This document shows, piece by piece, positions 9,867 through 22,410 of a stretch of DNA of 64,000 bases. Origin of the DNA: Astrothelium macrocarpum (taxonomy: Eukaryota; Ascomycota; Dothideomycetes; Trypetheliales; Trypetheliaceae); the NCBI GenBank assembly GCA_021030915.1, contig JAGEMR010000111.1, positions 33,710 through 97,709 on the forward strand. The letters run 5' to 3'. How positions within the stretch are numbered: position 1 is the first letter of the stretch; each line of letters starts with the position of its first letter. A model generated the notes under the pieces. The model saw only the letters and a program-made list of their open reading frames with translations, did no database searches and had not been told where the DNA came from. Position numbers and translations under genes: made by a program.

Positions 9867-12407
9867 TTACCAGCGACGACTATAAGAAAATCATCAGTGT
9901 GATGAGTTCAAGGCTTTTGGTGAAACCAATCACTTACCCGTAGGCCTCGGCAACTTTTGGTTGTCGTTTCTTCCAGCGAGGAGTCACGTCATCTTCCTGA
10001 CGCCTACGTTCATCCTCGTCATCCTGGTCATCATAGTCATTGTAGCTCCGCTTGCGTGACAATCCACTTCCAGTGCGACCCAGGTTGGGCTTGCGTTTAG
10101 CTTCTGAATTGGGATTGAACGCGTCACCCTCTCCGTCACCATCTGGATGAAAGTCAGAACCAACCAAGGTATGCTGACTATTATCAGACCGGGCGCCTGG
10201 ACTATCACGCGTTCCGTCCAGTGTTAAACCGCGTCGTGTACCGACCTCATTCGCCCGCCAAGGATCATAATCCGGAGACTTTTCGGGCTCTGGAGGCGGA
10301 GGAGGTGGGTGGCTTGGATATTGTTGTGGCTGGTTAAATTCTTCTTCATTACCTTTGTAACTCGATCTACGGCGGAAGTTCTGGAAGCGCGTCCCATTTC
10401 TGGGAATGGCCCTGATATTTTTGTCAAAAATGTACAAATCAAACATTTCAAAGATCTTACTTTTCACGCCTCTCAGGGCCGTCTGGTTTTTCTGGTTTCT
10501 CTGGCTTCTCCATCTTCTCCGATATCTCCCGGTTATCCTGTTTCGCCAGATACTCTGATTTTGGTTGGTCCTCTTGTTTCGTTTGGTATTCGGATATCAC
10601 CAGGTCATCTGTTTTCTCTGGATTCTTATATCCTCCTGATTCTTCTGCCACCGGGCTTTGCTGGGCATGTGAAATGTGTAAGTCTTCGGGTGGTAACATG
10701 TAAGCCGGTCCTGGAGTTGGATACACAGGCTTTGGAGAACCAGAAACTCCAAGCATTGCAAGAATGTCCTCTTGTGCAGTGTCACGTACAGGTTGAAGAG
10801 GCTGGGGTGGATTCTGATCCGAAAGCCCTGTGGCCGATTTTGTTAGTATTGTTGCCTCTGATCCAGGCTTGTTCCCTGTGGAAAAGTCGCTTGAGAAAAG
10901 CGTTTGTTCAAGGCTGTCTATGACATTGACGTCACTCGTCTCCTCATGGTTCATTGGCTCTGGCGGTGGCAATTCACTGTCTTCGCCTTCTTCAATGTCC
11001 ATTTCGGAACCTGCTTCCTCTTCGACATCTGGTCGGTTGCGGTTTGCAATAACCTCGTTGAGTGGAACGACATTGAAAAAAGGAGGAAACTCGATAAAAA
11101 TTAGGTCATCCTTGACATTGTCCCATTCCCGTGTCTGCCTTATATTAAGGAGTGATTCCTCTGCACTTTCACCAACAAAGTACTTTGACACGGATTCTGG
11201 ATTCTGCTCGTCCAGCTTACGTTTTTTGCTGTCTGATTTCCGGACTGCCTCTGCCATTTCCTTTTCTGCTTCAGCAAAGGTAGACGGCAGAGCACGCAAA
11301 GCGGGATTCGCGGGATGCCAGACTGAACTTTGGTTAGGCTAGGAAAATAGACAGAGAAATATTTAAAATGTCAATAAATAGACTTACCGATGATGCCGAT
11401 ACTAAGATTAGGGTCAATAGAATCAGAATCCTTCACCGACGATTCGCCATAATAATCATAATCCCAACCAGCATCTTCGCTGAGACTCATGGCCCTAGAG
11501 CCAGCATCATGCTCGCCCTGTAATGGTCTATTTTCGCCATTAGTAGTGGCTGACTGTGGGGGGGTAGGCCCTGGCTGCTGGTACTGCGCCTGATTTGGAC
11601 CATGATACGATGGCTGATGATGGCTGTAGCCATTCTGTGGAGCATAATTAGGATCCTGAGACGACATGGGAGATGGGTAAGGAGGCTGCTGTTGCCACTG
11701 CTGATTGGGATCATGATACGGAGGTTGCCCATGGTAACCTTGCTGTGGAGGGTATGGTGGCTGCTGGTAGCCTGATTGCTCGTAACCCTGTTGAGGCGGA
11801 TATGGATAGCCGTGCTGTGGCGAGTAGCCTTGATGGTGCTGCTGCTGTTGCCAACCGGGAGATGGAGTCCCGTGTTGGGGCGGATAATGTGGTGGTTGCT
11901 GGTAGTTGGGCTGAGATGGATGACCGTTCTGTGGAGGACCGTAACCCGGCTGAGATTGGTAGCCCTGCTGAGGATACCCTTGAGGCCCTTGATAAGGATT
12001 TGATGCGCCAGACGCTGGTGGTCCACGATATCCTGGAGGAGGAGCGTATCGCGTAATTACGGGATTCCCCTTCTTCTTGGGCGGTGGACCATATCCTCTT
12101 CAAGGCAAATTAGCTTAAACATGGACAACAGGCGATAACAGTCTTCACACAACCGATTCATCGCCGGTGTACGTGATGGACGCTTTGGAATACATGATAA
12201 GATGACTTACTGCTGTGGATGCCCAGCTTGTGGGGGACCTTGTTGATAGCCATGTTGGTATGGTTGCTGGTATTGTTGCTGTGGATATTGCTGATATGGC
12301 GGCTGCTGGTGGCTATATGCCTGGGGAGGCTGTTGAGATGGAGGATATTGACCCTGGTTGTAAGGCTGCGGTGGCTGCTGGTATGGAGCGGCCGGTTGCT
12401 GATACAT
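9867..12407 (-). CDS. prion-like Gln/Pro/Tyr-rich protein with acidic middle and basic tail, probably nuclear
   Basis: Five exons: 12407-12211, 12097-11388, 11322-10461, 10411-9938, 9879-9867; 751 residues. All joins keep frame. The third exon starts at TTCAG|TC, using a CTAAC branch site, because the earlier TAG acceptor would give an immediate stop. Residues 1-260 are Q/P/Y/G-rich (YQQPxxPYNQG, QQGYxxQPxYxxP), a prion-like, phase-separation type composition. The middle has WDYDYYGES, then a more conserved-looking block (VWHPANPALRALPSTFAEAE, REWDNVKDDLIFIEFPPFFN) with a KKRK signal. The tail is Pro/Glu-rich and then basic (RKRSYNDYDDQ, WKKRQPKV), ending YGRRW. I do not recognise the family. 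A nuclear RNA- or chromatin-associated role is an inference from composition. Confidence 0.8.
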
Positions 12408-13221
12408 CTTGACGGCTAAGTCGGAGAAAATTGTTATCACGTTGAACGCATATCAAGTTTGACGCACATTTGAGCGACTGGCAAAGTTTGTAATTTGAAG
12501 TGGCCAGGTGCTCAAGCAAAAAGTGGCTGCAAGGACCGACGTTTCACCGATCACGTAGCTACCTATCCACAAGCTGACAGCTGTGCCTCCATATACCGCC
12601 AGACAGATGCGAAATGGAAGCGTAAAGTAACAAAAAGTGATGCCGAGTAGAATTTGACGTGATGGTAGATTGTGAGGGTGAAATTAGAAGTGAAAGGAGT
12701 GACGCGGAAGATTGGCTACTACGAGCCAACTGTTTGTACGCGGTCTTACCCTGGAAGGAAGGGCCGTATTACGTACTCAAAATGTCTCGGAAGGCAAAAA
12801 GATGACTCAACTAGATGTCTAGAGAAGGGAGATGTCTACTCTGAGGAGAAAAGCAAATAAAGAGATGAACGAAGGTCGAAGAAGGATGAATTAGGTGGAT
12901 TGGAGATGCGAGGGAGAGGAAGAGCGAAGATCACGGCCAGAGTTGGCGAGCCTCTCGAATCCAGATGGACCAGGCTCATGCATCCCGCCACGCTAAACCT
13001 TATTTGCTTCACGTGACATGGATTTTTCGCTGGATACCAACACGGTTTCAAGCCATCATCTTGCAGACTCGAAAGCAAATGTGCTCGTCAATCTCTATGC
13101 ACTCTTCGACATCCGAGGCGAATACAGGCCCCTGAGGATGACTCTACGACATCAGTGTCTAGATTCACTGGCGAGAAGCCTCTGTTTTTTCTCATAACCG
13201 TTTACGATTGAAATAGGAGTT
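12408..13221. promoter_or_regulatory. divergent intergenic region
   Basis: Upstream region shared by the Q-rich protein gene (-) and Ppg1 (+). No coding frame and no clear TATA box; a CACGTGAC motif lies at about 13010. Confidence 0.4.
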
Positions 13222-14320
13222 ATGCCCGGTCTTCCAGGTACGAATAACGCCCTGAGATGTGAAAGACTTTATGGACGTAGTAACATTATATAGCCAGTAT
13301 TGACCTGGACGAATGCATTTCACGATTGTACAAAAAAGAGCTACTTGCCGATTCGGTCATCGAAGCAATATGTGCAAAAGCCAAGGAGTTGTTAATGAAG
13401 GAGAGTAATGTTGTACACATCGCAGCACCAGTAACGGTGGTTGGGGACATTCATGGACAATTTTTTGATATGCTGGAGATCTTTCGCATTGGTGGTTTCT
13501 GCCCGGACACCAACTACCTTTTCCTAGGTAAGCGGAAGTCGAAAGCTGAGCCGAGCTTGCCTTGTTTCAAAGACAACCTCACTGATACACACTTCCTCGT
13601 CCAGGCGACTATGTTGATCGGGGTTTGTTCAGCGTTGAGACAATCTCTCTGCTCATCTGCCTTAAGCTTCGTTACCCTTCACGTGTGCACCTCATCCGTG
13701 GCAACCATGAATCCAGGGGCGTCACACAGTCTTATGGTTTCTACACAGAATGCAGCCGCAAATATGGCAACGCGGCCGTATGGCACCACTTTACCGATCT
13801 CTTCGACTTTCTTACGCTCAGTGTGGTCATTAACGATGCAATCTTTTGCGTCCATGGTGGCCTAAGTCCAAGTATACATTCCATCGACCAAATCAAAATT
13901 ATTGATCGTTTCCGGGAGATACCACATGAGGGACCGATGGCAGACCTTGTGTGGTCTGATCCGGACGACAGCCGCGACGAATTCTCGCTCTCGCCCCGAG
14001 GAGCTGGATATACCTTTGGTGCGCGTGTGGTGCAAAAGTTCCTTCAACTCAACAATTTCAATCACATATTACGAGCACATCAGTTATGTCAGGAAGGATA
14101 CCAAGTACTCTACGACGATCGGTTGAGTACAGTGTGGAGCGCACCCAATTACTGCTATCGGTGTGGCAATATGGCTAGTGTACTGGAGGTCAGTGATCGT
14201 GGGGAACGATTTTTCAATGTTTTTGAAGCTGCACCAGAGAATGAAGTCCATCGACTCGAACAACAACAGCAACAACAGCAGAATCAAGGAGGTCAAAACC
14301 TTCCGGATTATTTCTTATAA
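13222..14320 (+). CDS. ppg1: PP2A-family Ser/Thr phosphatase catalytic subunit Ppg1
   Basis: Exons 13222-13237 (16 nt only), 13294-13527 and 13605-14320 give 321 residues. All PPP signatures are present: GDIHGQ, GDYVDRG (its first Gly codon spans the second intron), RGNHES, the HGG of FCVHGGLSP, and RAHQ. IDQIKIIDRFREIPHEG and the ESNVVHI-PVTVVGD context match Ppg1 rather than PP2A or PP4. The C-terminus is DYFL, the tail carboxymethylated in PP2A-like enzymes, preceded by a Gln run (CAA/CAG) of 8-9 residues. Ppg1 is the phosphatase of a STRIPAK-like (Far) complex and is linked to cell fusion, wall integrity and development. The tiny first exon encodes only MPGLP plus one base. Confidence 0.93.
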
Positions 14321-14657
14321 CTGAAGAGGACGCGTTCACCATGGATATATTTGTGGGAACGGGCTGTCGAGCTAAATACCTAGATACCCCTTGGCACACA
14401 TGATACCTCTGCGGTCATCACCAATGACGTCTGTAAATAATCCGCATGTAGCGGCGCTCTGGCGTTTTAATCGAAATTATTTGTCTCATAGAATCCTCGG
14501 TATCAAGCAAGATTGACATTCCACCACTAATCCAAACAGGATATCATAAGAAATTTCACAAAACTTACCACCCTACAACTCCACTGCATCAAACTAGACC
14601 AACCGCCCAAACCCCAACAAATTTCCGACCAAAAAACCCCCACATGCTCTCCCTCCC
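14321..14657. other. intergenic, between convergent ppg1 and nuf2
   Basis: 337 bases holding two 3' untranslated regions. Nothing else is seen. Confidence 0.5.
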
Positions 14658-16093
14658 TTATATACTCTGCTCCATCTCCGTAATGTACAACTTGATGTGA
14701 CTCTCCATCTTCAAATACTGCTCCCTCGCCCCCGCCACCTCAGCCTCAATATTCTCCTTCAAATCCGCCATCTTCTTCTCCGTCTGCTCGATCCTAACCC
14801 TCCTCCTCTCCATCTCCCTCCCCCTATCCCCCCTCTCCTCCGCCAAGCGGCGATGCACCTCCTTCAGCTCCTCCATACGCCGCCGCGCCTCCTCCGCGCG
14901 CTCCTCGGCACTCCCCCGCATCTTCTCCGTGCGCGCCACAATGTTGCCCAGCTGCTTCTGCAGCAGGCGCTCCTGCCGCTCGACGTCGCGCACGTGGTTC
15001 GACCGCTCCGACAGCGCGTCGCGCCGCCGGCCCGCGCTCGCGAGCTCGCCTTCTTCCTTGCTGAGCTCGCTGCTGAGCTCCGAGAGCAGGCGGAGCAGGC
15101 TGTCGAGGTCGGCCTTGACGAGGGCGAAGGTGTCGCTGGAGGTTTGGAGCGCGCGTCCGCGCCGCTCGAGCTTCTCGATGGCCTCGCGGTCGGTGGTGAG
15201 GGCGTTGCTGAGGTCGCGGAGCGCGTTCTCGAGCGCCTGTGGCGATTGCTGGGTGTAGGGCCGGAGTTTGGCGGCGTCTTGGCGGAGGTTCATGGCGGTG
15301 GTGGTTTTGTCTTCGAGGACGGCTTTGAGGCGGTGTTGTTCTTGGCGTGTGAGTTCGAGCTTTTCGGCGACGCGTTCTTGGCCTTTTTTCAGGTCGAGGA
15401 GACGTTGTTTTAGCTCGGATGTTCGGGTTTCCTTTTCTCTGAGCGCTTGCTCCGTGGCTTTGCGATTGCGTTGGAGGGACTCTAGAAAGTCTTGCTTTTC
15501 CTGATTCTCAGTATAGAGTTGCTCGATTCGCTGTTTGGTACTTTCGGATTTGTTGAAATGCTCGTCAATCACACTGGTTTGACTTTCGCGGAATCGGATG
15601 AAATTAATTATGTAGCTAAAGATTTTGACAAGACGTGGATGTGTAGGCTTGTATAAATCTTGGAAGGTGAAGTCGTTAATCCCGCATTCAACAAGGAGTC
15701 TTCGCAGCGTCACAAAGAGACCCATTAGATCGCGTGTATCTGATGTGAAAATGCGCTCCGCATCTGGACCACATATGTCTTCCGCTGCTGCCCTCATAGC
15801 CGGCGCAACCACTTCTCGCGTTGTGTTCATCAGGAGCTCCGCAAACCATTCAAACACCTTTTGAATTTGTTGGGGATTTGGCTTTTGCAATTCTGCCACG
15901 GTGAAGTTTATGCCCACGTCGGTGATGCACCCAGCAATTTCTCGATCAGACTAGAGTTGATATCAGCACATGATACATGTGTTTGGGTAGCCAGGCGCCA
16001 AACCAAGGTCATGAATGCATCATTATCGTCTTCTTTCTTGCGATTGTTGTTCTGCGATGACCGCGCAACGCTCATGCGAGGATTGAAATCCAT
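14658..16093 (-). CDS. nuf2: kinetochore protein Nuf2 (Ndc80 complex)
   Basis: Exons 16093-16004 and 15950-14658 give 460 residues. The 53-nt intron has an unusual donor, GTTTGG, but splicing there restores the conserved AFMTL/SDREIAGCITDVGINF segment, while reading through gives a stop. The N-terminal calponin-homology domain covers about residues 25-150 (FTVAELQKPNPQQIQKVFEW, FQDLYKPTHPRLVKIFSYII). From about 155 to the end the protein is coiled coil rich in Glu/Arg/Lys/Gln heptads. Nuf2 pairs with Ndc80 and binds microtubule plus ends at the outer kinetochore. The coiled-coil exon is very GC-rich at about 14850-15240. Confidence 0.93.
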
Positions 16094-19000
16094 ATTGGGA
16101 TAATCGGTAGGCTCGAGAGTCTTTTGGTAGTCGGCGCAAGTAGCAAATGTAAGATCTCGCTGATGTAGACAGGCGTCGTGATGTCGCAGAATTGTCAGTC
16201 TGATTGTCCTGGCGCGCGGAGATCATTGAAGTCAACATTGTTCCTTTTTAGGTATGGCGTCCTGCATTGCTTTTTAATCACGTGACATTGATCGGATCGG
16301 ATAGGATATGACCGCCAAGGGATGAATGCCCACGACACCCGAGGTAAAGGCACCCATGACTAAAACGCTTTTCTGGTCTCAAGTACCTACAATCGAGGGG
16401 ACATTTCTCTGTGGGCCTCTTACAAATGGACTCTTTGCTGCTCTTCTTCTTCTCCACACATGGCTATCTGCTCTAGGTCTCAGCTCTCACTCTGCAAGAT
16501 GTGTTGAAGTTGACGTAATCCGAACTCATAGAGGGTGAATTAGGAGTCTAAATCTCGGGTAGCAGCAGAAGCGAGCCATATACCTACCGGCGGAGCCATA
16601 TACCTACCAGCGCCACGATCATGCGAGGTGATCACTACCACAGTATCCCAGAGACAGCTCCCATCTCAACATGATGGAAGGTCAATATAGTGCCTATTAG
16701 GCATTTTCATTTCGATGTATTACTCTCTTCCAGCACCTCGTTTTCATCTATGACCGCATAATTAGGAAAGAAGCACTCATTCTATATGTCTCGACAAACT
16801 GTTGGTCATAATCTTCCGCGGGTATTGTTACAGACTTTCTGCCGGTCCAATCGGCGCTCTTGCCGAATGTGAAGCTCAAATATATGGTTGTCTCAATCTG
16901 CCTGCTAAAAGTCCTCAAGCAATAGTTTCACCATGTCTACGGTAAGCTGCAATACTCAGATGACCCTTCGTCAACCGATAGAATTGTGAATTATGAGGTT
17001 CCACCGGTCATTTTACTCAAGTAGCGGTTTGACGAAACGAGGATGTCGATTTTAACACCTGAAAAGACATCGTCGTCTTTCAATACTCTTGTGATTTTTG
17101 AATCTTTGGCTAGTAAAGCTCAGCATCTAGCTCTCATGTAGATCTACAATCCAAGTCTCAAACAGAACTTGAGAAAATGTATAATTTTGCCGAGCGATTG
17201 TGTTTAGCATATGTCTCGTCAATGTATTGTATTGCGTGTTTTTTTCTTTTCTTTTTCTTTTCTTTTTTTCTTGTCTCCGCTGGATCTCAGGGGCTACCAA
17301 ATAACATGAAGTGTAATGTTCTTTTATCAAAAGCAACATCAACACCAAGAACGGATTTGGCGAATCACGCACATTTGCACAATTTCATTCAATATTTCTG
17401 TTGGGACGAATCGTTCACGCATTTGTTCGAAAATGCTAATTTGAAAAATCGATAATTGTTCGATGCACATAGCTTAAGATAAAAAGCTCATGTAGACTAT
17501 CCGTTATTGAATACTCTATCAAGTTTTTCCGAGTGACAGAGAAAAGAGGAAAATACGCAAGTATCTCTACAGCCAAATGTAAAATATTCGTAGCAAACCC
17601 GACAGCCGAATGTTAAATTACTGTTTCGAAAGCTTGGGGTTCAAGTCATCGAGACAGCGAAACGGTTTATACGTGGGCTGATTATTTGTATAGTCTGCAA
17701 CCTTATATCGCTGATCCGAAAAAAAAATGGAAAGGTGGGCTCTTCGGCCCTGCTGGGTTTTTTCATTCAAGACAAAAACAGTCCTCTGGTTGAACATCAG
17801 TTGGTGGCCTAAGACTTGACCTACGCAAGCCAAGTACCGGTGAAACATGTGGCCTAGCCAATTCAGCCATCTTGCCGTGATGTTTGGCCCACTACGTGAA
17901 CGGACGCCGGCTGTGTCCTATCGATAGCGTAGCACAGCGCAAAACGGTGGTTCTGGGTGTAAATCATATCGATAAAGCAACGGTGGATGATCTACCCGAA
18001 AGATCCTTACGGGCTTCATTGCGGAAATCTTCTAATATCGTACCGATGATTTCCCAGCCCCTACGAAGTCCTCGGCTCTCCAATACCTAATTTGGCGCTG
18101 CGTCTACTCGTTCCTGAGGCTTGAAATTTCCATAGACGATTCGGTTAACGGATTGGTTTCCAAATTTACAAATCGCCCAGCTCGGAAGTTGCATCCATGT
18201 ATTGTAGTGGTCCGAAACGCTTCCTATTCGTAGACTTTGCTGAGCCGGCAATTCCTTTTGTAAGCCATTTTAGTTCGCGTTGACGAATCAAAACGGATGA
18301 ATCAGCAGCCAACCAACGCCCATTTCAGAGTAATCAGTGCAGGTCGCGAAGCTAAATCAATGGCTTCCGGTATCCACCCCCGGATCTGTCACGACCCTTG
18401 TGCTGGGGCAGGAAGCCTAAACATGCCCGAGCGGCATCCATGGCGCGGGATTTTGGGGGGCCACCAGGAACCGATCTATCAGGCTGTAGGTAAGATGGGG
18501 AAGCATGTAGGGATTGAAGTGCCGAAAGATTGGAAAAGCTTATGCGGTGGAAGTTCGTTGGAAGTCGACATTGAGAATTAAGCACGAGAACGTTACGGAA
18601 AAAGCTCGATAATTCTGACGGGGCGGGTAGGGATATGCAGGAAGCGGTGGTGACGGCGCCAAGGGAGGATTGACGTCCAGCGATGATCCCTTACCCAGCA
18701 AAAGCAGCGGGGACAGCAAAGAGTTGCATGCTTCGGTCGCGTTCCTGGCAAGCCATTCGTGCACGAGATGGATCTCCTTTCTCGGCTGGTCTATCGCTGG
18801 GCCGGCATGCCCCATGCTGCATAGCCGACGTGGCACAACTTGGCTTGTCATTCGCTGCACGTACGATCACAGGGCTGGCTTGATGAAAGGGTGCGAAGCG
18901 TTGCTTTTTCTTCAAAGAGGGAATTGGTAAGATCGCTGGCTGAGGGACGGGCGCGTTGATCGCCACGTCTATGCCTATTCCGTTAGCAGCGCGTGCCTGA

Positions 19001-19608
19001 CACGATCCGAGGCGAGAGACGGTGTGCGTGGGCCGGCTAGAGTGCCTGCTATTGTCTGCCACCGTCTGCTACCGTCTGCGACTGTCTACTACACGGTGAC
19101 GGTCCGCTGTGCCCGCTCTGGCACCAGGTCACGCTTCGCCCTCGTGTCGGCCTTGCTGCCTCCAACTCTCCGCCCGCCCACGCCCGTCCTTGCTTCTTAT
19201 TTACTCACCCGTCGACCCTTGCATCAAGCCTGACTTTTGGGCCCTTTCTGTGCCTGACAGAGCAGAGGCCGATTGCTGGGACGGCTGGGTGGTTAGCTCT
19301 TGCGCGGCCGCCCCTTTTGCGCCAGCCGTCAGTCGGTCCCATGGTTTCAGTCTAGCCGGGCCCCCGTCCTTCACTTCCCGGTCTTCACGCAAAGACCACC
19401 GACCGCGACATCGAGAAGTCTCCATAATTAGCCTCGCCCTGCCGCCGCGCGACGAAACAAATCTCCGACACTGTTCGATAGGGCCTCTCGATCTTGCGTC
19501 CCAGCGTGAAATTATATCTGCATCACCGTACAATCTACATGCAGAATCCCAATGCCGCTACCAGCCCGTCAGGAGCGCCCTCCCGACTGATTTCTACCCA
19601 AACCCACC
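16094..19608. other. long intergenic stretch with no supported gene
   Basis: 3.5 kb between the divergent nuf2 and 933-residue genes. Only short frames without splice support occur. Noted contents are a T-rich pyrimidine tract at 17240-17275, a short tandem duplication (GCCATATACCTACC twice near 16577 and 16597), a pair of CAGCC[AG]AATGTWAAAT words near 17570 and 17602, and a GC-richer CT-type leader from about 18950 into the next gene. A non-coding RNA or a lineage-specific short gene cannot be excluded. Confidence 0.4.
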
Positions 19609-22410
19609 ATGCCCATGTGGCCATTCGGGCGTCGGGGCCGACGTAGCAAGTTGAAGCAAGCAGGTCCACAGCCTGTCGCACAAGGGAAGAAGCCTGATCG
19701 ATCCTCTCTCGAAGCACGGTCGGAACCACAACAGGCAGGGGACCCACAGAACATTAGTAGCCGGCAGAGTCACCGATCCCGACGAACATCGACTAAGGAT
19801 AGTGCATCGCAGAAAAATGTTCCGAGAAACCAAACCGAGCCATTGCCGTCAAAAGGGAGTGTCGAAGACATTACCGCCTTGCCTGTTAGTCGAGGACTGG
19901 GCACTAGTCCGCACCTAAGACCAACAACTCAAAATCTCTCCGAAATTCCTCATCACTTTCGACAAGGTGCTCCGGGATCTGAAACGTCTGCCAGTGAAAA
20001 GAGAGGTAAATTGCAACGGCCAAACAAACTCCAATCCAAGAGTGAGACCAATGTCCAAAGACGCAAATCGAGCAAGAAGCGACGTTCGGATCCTGTACGC
20101 GAGGAGGAAATCAGACTGATGAGCAAACCAATACCCATACCGAAGAGATCTTCGGCTCAAGACAATGGAATTCTGAGAAGAGAAAGTAAGAAATTTAGAA
20201 ACATTTCTGGTAGACAAAGTGATAGGCATGGATCCAACGTTTCGCTACCTTTGGAAGACTCCATCCATTCATCAATGTCTGGCATTTCTGAACAACGGAC
20301 ATTCATCGTCCATGGCTTTGACGCCTTTTCTCCTCGACCTCGATTACGCTATTCCAGCAGTCCTCAATTCATCCCTGGTAGCCACCACAGCCATCATAGC
20401 GCCGTCAATGTTACCCCACAGCGGTCCGACTCGAAGAAGGAGAAACAACGTACCACCACAAAGGAGTTTTTAAAGGAGAGCAGAACCATTGATGATTTGG
20501 CAGATGATTTGGATGCTGGTGGACTTCGCGCGTTGATGGAAAGGGATCAGAGGAGACAGGAGAAAAAGAGGAAGCAGGAGGAAGAGAAGATCAAAAGGAA
20601 GCTACAGAGACGAGCAGACAAACAGGCATCCCAAGAGGCAAGACGCCAACGGGATGAGTCATCGCCAGCACGGTCTCAACATTCTACAAGAGCTCGTGAG
20701 GATGGAAATGCAAGGAAGGAGCCTCTTGGATTGGGTCTTGAGCAACAACCTGCTGCTACCGAAAATGAGACAGTACTCGAAAAAGAAAGAGAAGTACAAG
20801 ATCATAAGACCGAGACAGCGCCAACGGACACGCCAATGTTGAAGAATGGCACTGCGCAAGATCCGTTCGCGGATACCAGCGAGACTCATAAAGAAACTGC
20901 TGTTGAGACAGAGCGGCATTTGGAGAAGTCTACGGACACTCCAATGCAAACTCCGTTGGAAGCTCCCATGGAGTCACCGGTAGAGGACCCAAGGTTAGAG
21001 ACGGCCAAAGCCGTACGCTTATCGCAAGCAAGCATCCAGCAAACTCCGCCAGTATCACCAGAGCAGACTAGAGCCCCCTCAGGTCTGTCACAGTCCACAG
21101 ATAATCAGCATGCAAGTGCGCCAGACGTGCCTGCTCTACCTGCCGAACCCATCAAACGAAAGGCAACAGCAGAGCTTAGCTCGAGTCCCTCCCGTCGTGT
21201 TGGAGCCTGGGCTTCATTTTTCCGCCGTGGTACCATTGCCCGCGGTAAACGCGAATCTGAAAACAAGGGAACACCTTCGGAATTTTCATTTTCCAATACC
21301 TCGCGAGAGTCTATGCGAGCACAGATTCCCGCGCATCTTCAACATCAATCTTCAGAACGCAGGCGGAGTTCTGGTACTCCACACCGAACACAGTCTCGCT
21401 TTCGAGAAGATCTCCCTGAGATGCCTTTGTCGCCACCTGACTCTAGGAAGCAATCTCCAGAAGTCACCGCGTTGCCTCCTGTGCCTCGAAATACTGAGCG
21501 ACAGGCCCACGCTGCTGCCGAGCCAAAGGCCACTGGCGGTTCTTCCCGTGCGTCTCCTGGTGATACGATGATGTCGCAACGCACCGACTCTCCAGTTTCT
21601 CCACCACCAGGGCGTTCTTCCAGTGCCTTGATGTCCCAATCTCTAGCATCTGTCGACAGCGAAGGGTCATGGCTTTCGGGCAAACCATCACGCCGTACGT
21701 CAAAGCAAGCACGCAGTTCTCATCGACTTAGCACCGGTGAAAGCCCTGAGAAGAGACCTCGAAGCGACGATTATACTGCGAGTTATGAGGAACTTGCAAT
21801 ACCAGAGGATGAATACTTTAGACGGTTGACACCAGCAGCGGAGGATGATTACGACCAGATACCAAAGCCACTGAGATTCAATCGCAAAGCAAGTGGTCAG
21901 GCTCTTGGTGGTGCAGAGGCGTCAGAAAAAGATTCACAAGAACATCGTGGTTTGAATTTGGATACCACATTGCTTCGGGCAGGTTCAGAGCGTAGGCCTA
22001 CGGTCATTGAGCATTCAAATCGAGTGAAATCATCAGAGGGCCTCTTGAATCAATTTCATCAGGCCCAGAGTGCAGAGGAGGATTATGCCACACCCACACA
22101 TTCACCATTGAACGATTTCGAGAAGAGAGACTCCCCAGCGGACGATTCTGGTTCCCAATACGATGAGCAAGATTCGCCGTTGGAGGAACACCAACCCATC
22201 GAAATCAAGCGCGCCGAGAGTGTTGATCTTAAGCATCACTCTAGACATGCGAGTACAGGAAGTGCGAGATTACTTGAATTACCGAAGAGGGGAGATTCGA
22301 AGAGGACCAGTCGAGCTTCTTCGACAGGACTAAGTTCGAATCCAGCGAGCCCGCAAACAGCGTCGTTTGCGACATTTTCGACGCCATCGCCGGGAGAATC
22401 GAATAATTGA
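19609..22410 (+). CDS. large disordered basic protein, conserved MWPFGRR start, function unknown
   Basis: A single exon of 933 codons, rich in Ser/Arg/Lys/Glu/Pro and almost wholly without hydrophobic segments. The start reads MPMWPFGRRGRRSKLKQ; the second ATG (19615) gives the cleaner MWPFGRRGRR. Around residues 285-345 there is a charged helical stretch (GLRALMERDQRRQEKKRKQE) likely to form a coiled coil. The remainder consists of low-complexity Ser-Pro and Arg-rich runs with many potential phosphosites (RRTSKQ, SPSRR). Several basic clusters could act as nuclear or membrane-binding signals. I cannot assign a function. The unbroken 2.8-kb frame with normal codon use is strong evidence that it is a real gene. 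Confidence 0.85.
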   Translation: MPMWPFGRRGRRSKLKQAGPQPVAQGKKPDRSSLEARSEPQQAGDPQNISSRQSHRSRRTSTKDSASQKNVPRNQTEPLPSKGSVEDITALPVSRGLGTSPHLRPTTQNLSEIPHHFRQGAPGSETSASEKRGKLQRPNKLQSKSETNVQRRKSSKKRRSDPVREEEIRLMSKPIPIPKRSSAQDNGILRRESKKFRNISGRQSDRHGSNVSLPLEDSIHSSMSGISEQRTFIVHGFDAFSPRPRLRYSSSPQFIPGSHHSHHSAVNVTPQRSDSKKEKQRTTTKEFLKESRTIDDLADDLDAGGLRALMERDQRRQEKKRKQEEEKIKRKLQRRADKQASQEARRQRDESSPARSQHSTRAREDGNARKEPLGLGLEQQPAATENETVLEKEREVQDHKTETAPTDTPMLKNGTAQDPFADTSETHKETAVETERHLEKSTDTPMQTPLEAPMESPVEDPRLETAKAVRLSQASIQQTPPVSPEQTRAPSGLSQSTDNQHASAPDVPALPAEPIKRKATAELSSSPSRRVGAWASFFRRGTIARGKRESENKGTPSEFSFSNTSRESMRAQIPAHLQHQSSERRRSSGTPHRTQSRFREDLPEMPLSPPDSRKQSPEVTALPPVPRNTERQAHAAAEPKATGGSSRASPGDTMMSQRTDSPVSPPPGRSSSALMSQSLASVDSEGSWLSGKPSRRTSKQARSSHRLSTGESPEKRPRSDDYTASYEELAIPEDEYFRRLTPAAEDDYDQIPKPLRFNRKASGQALGGAEASEKDSQEHRGLNLDTTLLRAGSERRPTVIEHSNRVKSSEGLLNQFHQAQSAEEDYATPTHSPLNDFEKRDSPADDSGSQYDEQDSPLEEHQPIEIKRAESVDLKHHSRHASTGSARLLELPKRGDSKRTSRASSTGLSSNPASPQTASFATFSTPSPGESNN

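Noticed and set aside
11324..11390. Simpler acceptor (CCTAG) for the second intron of the Q-rich protein gene
   Set aside because: It would give GCC followed by TAA; the next AG (TTCAG, with a CTAAC branch site) keeps the frame open.
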